This document shows, piece by piece, positions 19,301-27,149 of a stretch of DNA of 64,000 bases. A model generated the notes under the pieces. It made no database searches. It saw only the letters and a program-made list of their open reading frames with translations, and had not been told where the DNA came from. The number at the start of each line of letters is the position of its first letter. The stretch's first letter is position 1. Location of the stretch: assembly GCA_964496575.1 (NCBI GenBank), contig CAZCAC010000022.1, positions 1 through 64,000 of the forward strand, in the 5' to 3' direction. The stretch is from CAZCAC01 sp964496575 (GTDB lineage: Bacteria > Planctomycetota > UBA1135 > GCA-002686595). A program made the translations under genes and the position numbers.

Positions 19301-19383
19301 CTCTTGAAGTACTCGGCGACGAAGTTGCCCTTCTGCTCGTCGCCGGAATCGCTCGTGCCTTCGTCCTTGACCTGGTCCGTCAT
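16378..19383 (-). CDS. POT/MFS transporter with a 505-residue FliD-like repeat insert
   Basis: A 1001-residue protein. Without residues 139-643 it is a 496-residue major facilitator, normal length, with POT/PTR-like features: the loop TGLVSDWLGIRKS after helix 2 and FNLWYLFMNVGAF in helix 5. Helices 1-3 lie at about 46-65, 79-100 and 111-130; helix 4 restarts at LAWLILALLF (644). The insert therefore lies in the periplasmic loop between helices 3 and 4. It consists of two tandem units of 252 and 253 residues (139-390 and 391-643). Each holds two segments like the IN motif of flagellar hook cap proteins (VxDxTGGxG), an LNxGxGVxIR-type segment followed by VDFT and RDGT, and a final AETGG. An acidic loop (PDEEEVKEGEE) lies between helices 6 and 7. 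The likely role is uptake of peptides or other solutes; the role of the insert is unknown. Divergent from 19657. Confidence 0.85.
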   Translation of the reverse strand: MTDQVKDEGTSDSGDEQKGNFVAEYFKSFGMLRETRSDYWGMQVVNFLDHTIFFALITIAVIFFSDNPEKFGFGLSDAHAGYIFAIFGSLTTISLFFTGLVSDWLGIRKSMIVNQVAMLILRGGIVWLAFNQSIFSGNISIEVADSKQQLVVVDSTGGTGPLRVVGDGANAGATAAALGLLIDGGVNSDRLEGQALVKPEKKTAVTLGNLIDRINGAPGNDEKLTAKLDDDGKRIVLVDQKKGDGEFTVVEGEGGTTASVLGLLANPDGDEIEGADLFAGFSLEAYRPLVKLSELNRGKGVAIRDNRVDFTITTRDGTTLEVNLGNRYTTLTADSLLADFRDGKGVPLDADNAVPDIGFDARDGAEYEVDLTGVKTVGELIERVAAETGGHITLALDETERLTVTDTRGGGDELVIRGAGANGAQAAKALGLFTEDGVEENTFEGSLVEYFPLEDRVSTVQDVVERINGLVANQEKVRAAMTDDGLGLSITDLTGGDGALIIRDAEESTTAAELSLVGTAEGDAITSAALLADVKVEKLTRNTPLAALNGGQGVPIRQEQVDFTVTSRDGTAMAVDLGDLRVELKRRTRLADLADGHGVLISEDDENADLKIIARDGTEYSIDLTEVVTIGDLKSRFDAETGGLAWLILALLFIAQAPFLALSQTAFQAANKRYTTKKSRGAGFNLWYLFMNVGAFLAGILIDLLYHIMDLPRVHVFTTGIGTAVLCLIVIVFFVRRETQLYSPGEEPDEEEVKEGEEKGKVERLSPWMNTKLVLSEPIFWRFTLLIALLLGVRSVFLYMHLLMPKFWLRVIGPDAYIGGLEAINPALVIIGLILLIPILSKFSVYKMLVYGAMVSALSLFILAIPATGNACYTVSIACLVVLTIGEVIWSPRLTEYTAAIAPKGQEGTYLGLSMVPYFFAKTVVGFASGHMLMRWVPEPQDEAGLGLRNALEAGEVGFWDSPSAMWLILAIPALGGPLIGLMLKGFFTKGAHFDQEHGDH

Positions 19384-19500
19384 CGTCGTGCCCGTTTCTC
19401 GAGTGAAATGAACTGGCGTTGCTGAATCGCCTCGGAGTGCGAGGGGGGTCAGAGCTTATCGTCTGGACCCGTCCTTGTCCGTACGAAGAGGTGCACCCCC

Positions 19501-19566
19501 GGGTCGCAGAGGAAGCAGAGAGCGCGGCGTTTCAGCGCGGAGATCGCGGAGAAGGCCGCAGAGCAG
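19501..19566. repeat. Dispersed intergenic repeat, copy 2 (inverted)
   Basis: Its reverse complement aligns with 25-83, sharing ctccg-gatctccg, tgaaac, gccg-gctctc and gcttcctc. It sits in the 273-bp noncoding space between the divergent transporter gene and the ExbD-like gene. Confidence 0.6.
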
Positions 19567-19656
19567 GCGGAGATCGCGGAGGACTCCAGGGCACTTTCGC
19601 TCCATCGGTGAACCCGCCCGGGAGGCCTCCGTTGATCACCTTCGGAGGTCCACCGC

Positions 19657-20461
19657 GTGAAACGACTCTGCTGGCTGGTGATCGTCGTGCCCGGCTTCCT
19701 TCCAGGTCGAGGAGCCGCCGCCCTACCGCAAGGAGACCCGTATCCCCTACGAGGACTTCTCGCCGGCTCGTTACTCGGCCTCACGTGCCTGGCCATCGCC
19801 TGCTACGAAGAGAGATGCAAAGACGGCGCCGGAACCGATTCTCGACATCCACATCCTGGACGAGAACTCCTACGCCATCGGTGAAGAGCGCTTCGACCTG
19901 CCCGAGGATCTCGAGGCCTGGCGCGAGCGGCTGTCCGACGCGGCCGCGGCATCCGACTGGGCGCCCGTCGACGACGCCCCGGACGCTCCGATCTGGCCCT
20001 GGCTGCGGGTCGTGATCCACTCCGACCCGGAGGCTCCTTTCGTCGGAGTCCAGAACCTATGCCTGGATATCGACGGCGCCCTTCTCTGGAGGCTCGAGCT
20101 GGCCACCGGAGGCGGGGGGACGATCCCCGTCCCGCTGGACCACGAGGAGCCCCCGCGCGACCTCGTCTCACCACCCGATCCCGCCCACGAGGAATACTGG
20201 GTCCGCACGGTGGAGATCCTCCTCGAGATCGGTGAGGCGGAGCCACGCGAGCTGAAGTGCTGGTTGGGCCCCAGAGAGGTTGCCGGGTCGCGGGAGTGCC
20301 GGGAGGTCCTGGAGTACCGCTTCGCTCGCGGGCCCGTGGACCGGATCGAGCTCGACGCCCGCGATGGAGTGCTCTTCGAGGAGGTCGTCTCGCTGCTCAC
20401 CACCATCCGCCAGGCGAAGATCCCGCAGGTGCCGTTCGTGATCCTCGGACCGATCGAGTGA
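19657..20461 (+). pseudogene. Frame-disrupted ExbD/TolR-like protein gene
   Basis: From GTG 19657 one frame gives a hydrophobic, signal-like start (MKRLCWLVIVVPGFL) and runs to 19884. A second frame, open from 19682 to 20461, gives continuous protein-like sequence: PEPILDIHILDENSYAIGE, then VVIHSDPEAPFVGVQN, resembling the periplasmic domain of ExbD/TolR proteins. The second frame has no ATG, GTG or TTG before GTG 20012, which lies in mid-domain. The simplest reading is a single frameshift between about 19690 and 19815, either real or a sequencing error. ExbD-like proteins couple the proton gradient to outer-membrane work, but no ExbB partner is nearby. Confidence 0.6.
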
Positions 20462-20613
20462 GAGTGATCGCGCGTCCCCGGGTTTCCACACTCTTACATC
20501 TGGCCACCGTGCACGAGGCTGTCACCCGCTCCGATCAGCAGTATCGTATACGGCCCCATCCGGATCGAGAACGACCACCCGACCTGAGATTCCGTACCGA
20601 TCCAAGGAGAACC

Positions 20614-22255
20614 ATGAAGCGGTGTGTTCTGTTCCTCGCACTCGTGCCCGTCCTCGCCAGCAGCTTCACTCTCGCGACCGAACCGATCGACGCCTCCGCC
20701 ATCGCCGCGAGAGGCGACGAGACGACCGCCGAGCGGTGGAAGGCCTGGCGCGCCGACCTCGACTACCTCTACGAGGAGATCGAGAAGGAGTCGACGCTGC
20801 GGCAGATCCTCAAGGCCAAGGGGATCGACTGGAAGAAGGTCAAGAAGGAGGCGGACAAGCGCTTCAGCGCCCAGGCCAAGGCGTTCAAGAAGAAGAGGAA
20901 GAACGACCCGCTCGCACAGGGGATCGAGTTCTACGGGATCCTGAACTTCGTCGTCGGTCAGCTGCGCGACAGTCACGCCTACCTCGAGGTCGACGAAGCG
21001 ATCCGGGAGGGGTGGAAAGCAGCGCAGCCGAAGTTCCACGACGCGGGGATCGAGTTCCTGCCCGGCGCGCACGACGTGATCATCGTCTCCAACACCTTCG
21101 CCGGCCGCGGCTCGAACAGCCCCCTGTACGGCAAGGGCGTGCGACACGAGGCCACCTACCTCGAGTCGGTCGACGGCGTGCCCGCGGCGAAGTACTTCGC
21201 GGAGCGAGCCAGGAAGAAGCACGAGCAGGAGGGCTGGCAGTCGACCTACGGCCGCGCCTACGTCGAAGCGCTCAACGGCCTGAACATCGCCGAGGGCGAG
21301 GGCCTCAAGCTGGTCTTCAAGACCTGTGAATCCTCCGAGGACGCGCGCCGGCGCTATGTCGAGCTCTCGCAGAAGAAACGCGCCAAGGCCTTCAAGAGCC
21401 TGAAGTGGAAGAGCAAGAAGGTCTCGCTGCGCGCGACCGAGTGCCTGCAGACACACAACCCGCGCAACTTCGTCTTCATGGCACTGGAGCGCCCCGAGCT
21501 GACCGAGACCGTCGACAAAGGCGTCTGGTACGGCAAGCTGCCCTCGGGCTACGGCCTCGTGCGTTACACCTCGGTCTCCGGCAAGAGTCGCGAGGCGCTC
21601 GACCAGGCCAACCGGGCGCTCGCCGACTGCCCCGGCCTGATCCTCGACATGCGCCTCAATGCAGGGCTCCTGACACATGCGCCCCGATTCATGCAACCAT
21701 CCGCTCATGGCTCAGCAGGGAAACGGCGTGTCGGGCTCGCTCCCTGGTCGGTGTCGATCGCGGCCCCCGTCAAAGCGTTGCATACCTTATGACGCACCCC
21801 CTCATCGTGAATGAACGGCATTCGGCCAATGCCGCCACTCCACGCACCTATGTCAGGAGCCCTGCAATGGCGGTGGCGGCGAGAGCGGCGTCGGCGCCTA
21901 CCACAAGCGCGAGGGCACCTGGGACAAACCCGTCGCCGTCCTGATGGGCCCCAAGGCGATGTCCCAGGCCGAGACCGAGATGTGGAACCTGCGCGACATG
22001 CGCGAGGCGAGGAGCGTCGACGTCCGCTTCTTCGGTGAGACGACCGCGGGTTCCTCCGGTGCCAAGATCCGCTTCGAGCTGCCTTCGGGCTTCGCCAAGG
22101 GCCAGTTCGTCTGCCGCCACTGGCACGGCGGCCGCAGCACCATCGAAGGCCACGGCATCGACCCGGACGAGGAGGTGCTCCAGGATCTCGTCGAGCTCTC
22201 GCTGGGGATCGACTCCTGCATCGCGCGGGCGGAGGCCTGGTTGGCGGATCAGTGA
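20614..22255 (+). pseudogene. S41-family peptidase gene split by a MITE-like insertion
   Basis: The start ATG 20614 follows a good ribosome site (aaggaga) and a signal peptide (MKRCVLFLALVPVLASS). Codons run in frame to 21660 (LILDMRLN). A 205-bp element follows, and the original frame resumes at 21869 (GGGGESGVG) and ends at 22255. Joining 20614-21660 to 21869-22255 gives an uninterrupted 477-residue protein. The presumed nucleophile Ser region (AMSQAETEM, Ser codon at 21962) and the GETTAGSSG segment lie in the downstream part, so the interrupted product, which ends inside the element, must be inactive. S41 proteases are periplasmic tail-specific-type endopeptidases. Confidence 0.88.
21661..21865. 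mobile_element. 205-bp MITE-like element with terminal inverted repeats
   Basis: Both ends are perfect 15-base inverted repeats (GCAGGGCTCCTGACA). The element is bordered by AAT at 21658-21660 and AAT at 21866-21868, a 3-bp target duplication. Removing the element and one AAT restores the S41 protease frame exactly. It is too short to encode a transposase and holds an internal hairpin (CGGCATT-CGGCC-AATGCCG, 21816-21834). The 3-bp ANT-type duplication is as reported for some IS5-family elements; the driving transposase is not in the window. Confidence 0.9.
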
Positions 22256-22473
22256 CGGAAGCGACCCGGGACGCGGTCACCGGCTCGACCGACAGGCGCG
22301 TGTGCGGCAGCGGACTGCCGGAAAGCAGCAGCCTGGTGTGCGACTCCGTACTGACGACTTGCACCAATCGAACCTCCCTGGTTCACTGTCTTCGGGGGAA
22401 TGAGATCCCCCGTGCTCCGGGAGATGACAGTCGAATGAGAGAAGGTGAGTCAGCGAACCGCCGGGAGGAAGGC

Positions 22474-23856
22474 GTGAAGGGATCCGCGACGTTTCTGGCC
22501 GTTCTCGCCTCGGCTCTCCTCCTGTCGCCTCGTCCCGCCACCGCGGATTGCACCAACGGCGTCGCCAGCGGGCAGGTCACCACGGACGGGCGACCACTGC
22601 TCTGGAAATCCCGCGTCGCGGGAGGAGCCGAGAACCAGGTCTATCGCTTCGAGGGTCGCCCCTACAGCTACCTCGCCATCCGGAGCGCCGGCACCATCGA
22701 CCCGATGATGGGCGTGAACTCCGCCGGCCTGTCCCTCGGTAACACCCTGGTCGGGATGGGCGGTTTCAACGGTGCGTTCATGCACCACGTCCTGCTCAAC
22801 TTCGCGACCGTGGACGAGGTGCGCGAGTACATCGAGGGCGAGTACGCCCAGCAAACTCTGCAGGCCGAAGGCTGCTTCCCCTTCGCGGACGCGCACGGGA
22901 ACGCCACGCTGTTCGAGATCAACCACAAGAAGTGGTTTCTCGAGTACGACTGCCTCGATCCCGATCGTGCCTGGTACGGCCTGCACGGTTGGGTGGTCCG
23001 TGCCAACGAGTGGCACCAGCGCGCCGATGGTACCGACAACCGGAACATCGGCGGGCGCTATCTGGCAGGTCGCCTCAACATCGCCGGTCTGATCGGGCTC
23101 GATCGACTCTCCGCCTTCACCGTCATGCAGGGTGACGACGGCGCGACCGGCTTTGAGTTCATGCGCTACGGTCCAGGCCGGACCCTCGAGACGATCGCGG
23201 TACCCGGCGTCTGCTCCTCGATGGTCGTACACGGCGTGCGGCCGGGCGAGGATCCCCAGCTCTCGACGATGTGGAGCGCCCTCGGCCACGCCGACTACGC
23301 CATCGCCGTACCCACGTGGGTGGCGGTGGAGGTGGTCCCCGACGTCCTCGGCAGCGGTGAGCTGGCGCTCCTGGCGAACGCCCTGCGCGACGTCGGCGAC
23401 GAGCGGATCACGCAAGCGAGCGTCTTCCCCGTCGAACGACACCTCTTCGAGGAGGTCGAGGAGCTGGCCCGTCAGTGGAGGCAGTCCTCCGCCCTGGCGG
23501 TACACGACATGCCGCGCGTCGAGGGGAGGATGGCGGAAGATGCCTACAGCCTCTTGTTCCACCTGCTGCACACCCAGGCGGACAATCGTGCGCCGGTGGT
23601 CGAGCTACGGGTGAGCGCTCACGGCAACGGCGCGGGGAACGGTTTCCCCCACCGATTCGAGGCCCGGGCCGCAGATGTCGACGGCCGGGTCATCGCCTAC
23701 GGCTGGAGGTTCGGTGACGGCCACACGGCGACCGGTGCGGCACCCGGGCACGCATTCGATCGCCCGGGACGGTACCTGGTCTCCTGCACGGTCACCGACG
23801 ACGACGGCGTGAGTTCGACCGACTGGCAGTACCTGCTCGTGCCCGGGCAACCCTAA
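22474..23856 (+). CDS. C45-type N-terminal-nucleophile hydrolase with PKD domain
   Basis: Start GTG 22474 follows a strong ribosome site (gggagga); an in-frame ATG at 22435 is an alternative. The signal peptide ends at PATA, exposing Asp-Cys. Cys26 begins CTNGVASG, then DGRPLLWKSR and GVNSAGLSLGNT, the pattern of acyl-CoA:6-APA acyltransferase-like (peptidase C45) Ntn hydrolases, where the N-terminal Cys is the nucleophile. The C-terminal segment, about 370-460, is a PKD domain (YGWRFGDG, HAFDRPGRY, VTDDDG). Predicted role: secreted amidase or acyltransferase on an N-acyl or amide compound, held at the surface or to a polymer through PKD. Substrate unknown. The stop codon overlaps the convergent GT9 gene. 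Confidence 0.78.
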   Translation: MKGSATFLAVLASALLLSPRPATADCTNGVASGQVTTDGRPLLWKSRVAGGAENQVYRFEGRPYSYLAIRSAGTIDPMMGVNSAGLSLGNTLVGMGGFNGAFMHHVLLNFATVDEVREYIEGEYAQQTLQAEGCFPFADAHGNATLFEINHKKWFLEYDCLDPDRAWYGLHGWVVRANEWHQRADGTDNRNIGGRYLAGRLNIAGLIGLDRLSAFTVMQGDDGATGFEFMRYGPGRTLETIAVPGVCSSMVVHGVRPGEDPQLSTMWSALGHADYAIAVPTWVAVEVVPDVLGSGELALLANALRDVGDERITQASVFPVERHLFEEVEELARQWRQSSALAVHDMPRVEGRMAEDAYSLLFHLLHTQADNRAPVVELRVSAHGNGAGNGFPHRFEARAADVDGRVIAYGWRFGDGHTATGAAPGHAFDRPGRYLVSCTVTDDDGVSSTDWQYLLVPGQP

Positions 23857-24902
23857 CCCAGCACGCGTTGCACCGCCGCCCCGAGGCGCTCTACCGTCAA
23901 CGTCGAGTTGTCCGCGTCCCTGCGGTACGAACAGTAGTCCGGCGCCGTGCTCGCGACCTTCTCCCCCAGCCCGTACAGCTCGATCTCCGCGGCCGAGGTC
24001 GGCGCGAAGAAGGCGACGATCTTGACCCGGCGCGCGATCGCGATGTGCAGCGCCAGGCTGTCGCTGGTGACCAGCAGCGAACAGCGATCGACCAGCGCGG
24101 CGAACTCGAGCATCGGGTTGTGCACGCCCGCGTCGACGGCGCACAGCTCCTCGACCGAGCGCAGCCCCTCCAGGATCCGCGCATTGCGCGCCTCCTCCTC
24201 GGGGCCGCCGAGCAACAGGAAGCGCACCGCACCGCCCAGCGCGTCGTGGATCGCGCGCGCGAGCTCGACCACCCGCTCCTCCGGCAGCTGCTTCGAGGTC
24301 CACCGTCCCCCCGCGCCGGTGTTCAGGCCGATCAGCGGCACGGACTCGCCGAGGCCGTGGCGCTCGGCGAAGTCGCGGCCGAACGAGAGCGCCGCTTCGG
24401 GCAGCGGCAGCTCCGGCCAGCCCATGGCGATCCCCAGCATCGCCGCGTAGATCTCGGGGTGCGAGCGCTGGTTCAGGACCTTCAGCCGATCGGCGGCCTT
24501 CTTGCCGTGCACGGACAGGAGCCCCATGTCGAACCAGGGAGCGACGTCCTCGGTGTAGCGCGCCCGCCCCTCCTCGGCGTCCCAGTAGGCGCCGGAGAGG
24601 CGCCGGGTCTCCAGCCGGCTCGCCAGGCGGCAGAGCGGCTCCTCGTCGTCGAGGGAGATCACCCAGTCGAAGGAGCGCCCGGCGAGCTCCTCGCCCAGCC
24701 GTTCGATCGCCCCCGGATCGCCCGGTGGCGCGACGTGGACTCGCTCCAGGTAGCGCAGCCCTCGGACCAGGTCGACCGCCGCCGGGGCGGTGATCCACTC
24801 GATCGAGACCGACGGCGCCCGGTCGAACAGGCCGGGGAGGATCGAGGTGGTGCGGAGAACGTCGCCGAGGGCGCCGGTCTTGATGATCAGGATCGAGTCC
24901 AA
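23853..24902 (-). CDS. Glycosyltransferase family 9 (heptosyltransferase-like)
   Basis: GT-B fold transferase of 349 residues, usual family length, from TTG 24902 (no ATG or GTG is available before the conserved start ILIIKTGALGDVLRTT). The N-terminal Rossmann loop KTGALGD, LNTGAGGRWTSKQLP, LLLGGPEEEARN and the sugar-nucleotide site TSDSLALHIAIA are all typical of ADP-heptose:LPS heptosyltransferases. It probably adds a heptose to the LPS core or another surface glycan. A 217-residue N-terminal extension is open, but it is Arg/Ser/Thr-rich shadow sequence opposite the M50 gene and is excluded. Confidence 0.85.
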   Translation of the reverse strand: MDSILIIKTGALGDVLRTTSILPGLFDRAPSVSIEWITAPAAVDLVRGLRYLERVHVAPPGDPGAIERLGEELAGRSFDWVISLDDEEPLCRLASRLETRRLSGAYWDAEEGRARYTEDVAPWFDMGLLSVHGKKAADRLKVLNQRSHPEIYAAMLGIAMGWPELPLPEAALSFGRDFAERHGLGESVPLIGLNTGAGGRWTSKQLPEERVVELARAIHDALGGAVRFLLLGGPEEEARNARILEGLRSVEELCAVDAGVHNPMLEFAALVDRCSLLVTSDSLALHIAIARRVKIVAFFAPTSAAEIELYGLGEKVASTAPDYCSYRRDADNSTLTVERLGAAVQRVLG

Positions 24903-25113
24903 GGGGGGTCGGCGGAGCGCTGGGGGCCACGGAGCGGGGGCGGAGGCCGACAGCCTAGCCGCCGCGAGGGGCGCCGACGAGGCCGGAACGGGGGGAGCCG
25001 GGCGCCCCGCGAAATCCCCCGATCCGTTCTTCCAACAACAAAACCGTGTCGCTGAACGGCGTCTCGGCCCATATTGGGGGGTCCGGCGCCGCTCAGCCGC
25101 TCCCCCCCACACC

Positions 25114-26013
25114 GTGAGAAACCACCTCCCGCTGGGATCCCTCTTCGGGATCCGCATCTGGATCAGTCGCTTCCTGCTCTGGCTGGTGGCGTTCCTGATG
25201 ATCGTCGCCACCCTCAAGGGGATCCACCCCGGGTTCGTCCTCCTCCTGGTGGTCGGCGTCGCGGTCGTGGTCCTCGCCCACGAGCTCGGCCACTGCCTCG
25301 TCGCCCGGCGCCACGGCATTCGCGTCTCGCACATCACCCTCTGGCCCCTCGGCGGAGTGGCCTGGATGGAGGAGATCCCCGAGAACAGCAAGGTCGAGGG
25401 ACTCGTCGCGATCGCCGGGCCGGCGACCAACCTCGTGATCGCCGCGCTATTCGCGCCGCTGTTCCTGATCCCCGGCCCGCAGCAACCGCTCATCGGCTGG
25501 TTCATCTCCATCAACCTGGCGCTGGGGATCTTCAACCTGATCCCCGCGTTCCCGATGGACGGCGGGCGGATCCTGCGCGCGTTCCTCTCGCGCCGCGGGG
25601 ACTACCTGCGCGCGACCGAGGTGGCGGTGACCGTCTCCAAGTACATCGCCCTGGCGATGGGGATCCTCGGCCTGATCTACGGGCACCTGATGGTGCCGCT
25701 GATCGCGGTCTACCTCTGGTTCGCGGGGCAGCGCGAGCTCTTCACGGTGCGCGCCCGCTCCCTCGGCCAGTCGTCTTGGCCCTTCGGCGCCTTCACCGGC
25801 GCGGCCGACCCCGCCGCGGGGGCGCGGCCGGCGAGCGATGCCTACGGATCGCCACGACCGGAGGGCTACGGCGCCGACGGCTCCGCAGCCGGCTTCGAAC
25901 CGCGCGCCCCGCGGGAGGAACCGACTTCCGGCCCGCGCCAGCCGGGACGCGGATTCAGCGACGAGGAGATCGAGTCGCTCGAGCGCTATCACGGCCGCCT
26001 GAAGCGCGACTGA
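25114..26013 (+). CDS. M50 family site-2 protease-like membrane metalloprotease
   Basis: From GTG 25114 the protein has 299 residues with four or five hydrophobic segments. The zinc site HELGH is at 56-60, and the partner Asp149 lies in NLIPAFPMDGGR, as in site-2 proteases. There is no PDZ or CBS domain; the last 80 residues are Gly/Pro/Ala-rich and probably disordered. Such enzymes cut transmembrane helices of anti-sigma factors or membrane-anchored regulators. The two membrane-tethered sigma factors in this window are conceivable substrates; that is inference. Its promoter must lie in 24903-25113, shared with the divergent GT9 gene. Confidence 0.88.
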   Translation: MRNHLPLGSLFGIRIWISRFLLWLVAFLMIVATLKGIHPGFVLLLVVGVAVVVLAHELGHCLVARRHGIRVSHITLWPLGGVAWMEEIPENSKVEGLVAIAGPATNLVIAALFAPLFLIPGPQQPLIGWFISINLALGIFNLIPAFPMDGGRILRAFLSRRGDYLRATEVAVTVSKYIALAMGILGLIYGHLMVPLIAVYLWFAGQRELFTVRARSLGQSSWPFGAFTGAADPAAGARPASDAYGSPRPEGYGADGSAAGFEPRAPREEPTSGPRQPGRGFSDEEIESLERYHGRLKRD

Positions 26014-26019
26014 CAGGAG

Positions 26020-26050
26020 TAGCAGTACGGAGTCGCACTCCGTACTGCTA
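26020..26050. terminator. Bidirectional hairpin between convergent genes
   Basis: A perfect 14-bp stem with a 3-base loop (CGC). Its left arm follows the M50 stop by six bases and its right arm overlaps the TAG stop of the convergent TIM-barrel gene. An AAAA run follows on the plus strand. The core word GTACGGAGTCGCAC recurs after other genes in this window. Confidence 0.7.
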
Positions 26051-27016
26051 AAAGACCTCGCGCAGGAGCGCCAGGCTCTTGGGGATCGCCGTGCGCGGGT
26101 CCTCCTGTCCCTCGAACTCCAGCGAGACGTAGCCGGGATAGTCGACCTCTCGCAGGATCGAGGCGATGCGCTCGTAGTCGAGGTCGAGCGTGTACCACGT
26201 ACCCCCGCCGTAGTAGGTCTTCGCCTGCACGAAGACGGTGCGCGGCGCCAGCTGCTCCAGCCGCGCGTACGGATCCTCGAGGAAGTTGCCGGTGTCCATC
26301 GTCACCTGCAGCCACGGCGAATTCACCGCCTCCACGATGCGCAGCACCCCCTCGGGCGTGAGCCCGAGCCCCCAGTGGTTCTCCAGGCCGAGCACCACGC
26401 CGCAGCGCTCGGCGGCGGGCAGGCACTGCTCGAGCGAATCGATCACCCAGGGATAGGCGTCCTCGTCGCCGTACCCGGAAATCGGATCCTCGATCCCGCG
26501 GTTCGCCATCAGGTCGTCGAAGCTCCTCGTCGTCCCCCACCGACCGGTGTTGACGCGGATCGTCGGGATCCCCATGCGGTAGGCGCGCTCGATGCTTCGA
26601 ATCGTGCGCTCGACGTTCTTCCGCCGCACCTCGGGGTCGGGGTCGACGAAGTCCTGGTGCGTGCTCATCCCGCACAGGCTCATCCCCGCGAGGAAGGCGC
26701 GCCGCTTCAGCTCCTGCAGGTAGACGTTGTCGTCGCGCTGCTCCTCGGGGATCTGGATCTCCAGCACCTCCACCGCGTCGAAGCCGGTCTCCGCGGCGAG
26801 GTCGATGCACTCCTCGACGGCGAGGCGCGAGTCCTCGCGGTAGCGCCAGTAGGAGTAGGTCGAGACGGCGATCGGGTTGCCACGGCGCGCGGGCGCACGT
26901 TCGTGGACCTGGCCTTCGTGCTCCCCGTGCCGCTCGCGCCCCGCACAACCCGCGATGGCCGCTCCGCCCAGGAGGGACGCGCCGCCCGCGATGAACTCTC
27001 TTCGATGGCTCTTCAT
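26048..27016 (-). CDS. Tat-exported lipoprotein, sugar phosphate isomerase/epimerase fold
   Basis: Start ATG 27016 gives MKSHRREFIAGG, a twin-arginine signal, followed by a lipobox ending at Cys24 (AIAGC). An upstream in-frame start at 27046 would bury this signal. Residues 40-322 form a xylose isomerase-like TIM barrel: AVEVLEIQIPEE, CGMSTHQDF, LGLENHWGLG, VTMDTGNF and VSLEFEG are typical metal- and substrate-binding strands. Predicted role: sugar isomerisation or epimerisation, or an AP-endonuclease-like barrel, at the periplasmic face. Tat export of such barrels is common in planctomycetes. Confidence 0.85.
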   Translation of the reverse strand: MKSHRREFIAGGASLLGGAAIAGCAGRERHGEHEGQVHERAPARRGNPIAVSTYSYWRYREDSRLAVEECIDLAAETGFDAVEVLEIQIPEEQRDDNVYLQELKRRAFLAGMSLCGMSTHQDFVDPDPEVRRKNVERTIRSIERAYRMGIPTIRVNTGRWGTTRSFDDLMANRGIEDPISGYGDEDAYPWVIDSLEQCLPAAERCGVVLGLENHWGLGLTPEGVLRIVEAVNSPWLQVTMDTGNFLEDPYARLEQLAPRTVFVQAKTYYGGGTWYTLDLDYERIASILREVDYPGYVSLEFEGQEDPRTAIPKSLALLREVF

Positions 27017-27066
27017 CGCCGGATGGTAGGTTCCGGAGCTCCTCACCCGGGCCGGCTCCAGGTAAA

Positions 27067-27082
27067 AACTAATATTGTAGTT
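27067..27082. promoter_or_regulatory. Putative BlaI operator
   Basis: AACTA-ATATTG-TAGTT, a perfect five-base inverted repeat 68 bp upstream of the BlaI start. BlaI/MecI repressors bind short dyads ending in TAGT/ACTA-type half-sites. A further AACTAATT half-site lies at 27120-27127. The AT-rich patch stands out from the GC-rich surroundings. Confidence 0.55.
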
Positions 27083-27149
27083 GACGGATCCGCCGCCGTC
27101 GCCGAGGCTCTACCCGGAACAACTAATTCCATAGGAGACGAGTTCGACG

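Noticed and set aside
20012..20461. A complete small gene starting at GTG 20012
   Set aside because: The conserved reading continues upstream in the same frame to about 19800, so this start falls inside a domain.
24903..25535. A 217-residue N-terminal extension of the GT9 protein
   Set aside because: It lies opposite the M50 gene and is Arg/Ser/Thr-rich shadow sequence; the conserved domain begins at the TTG at 24902.
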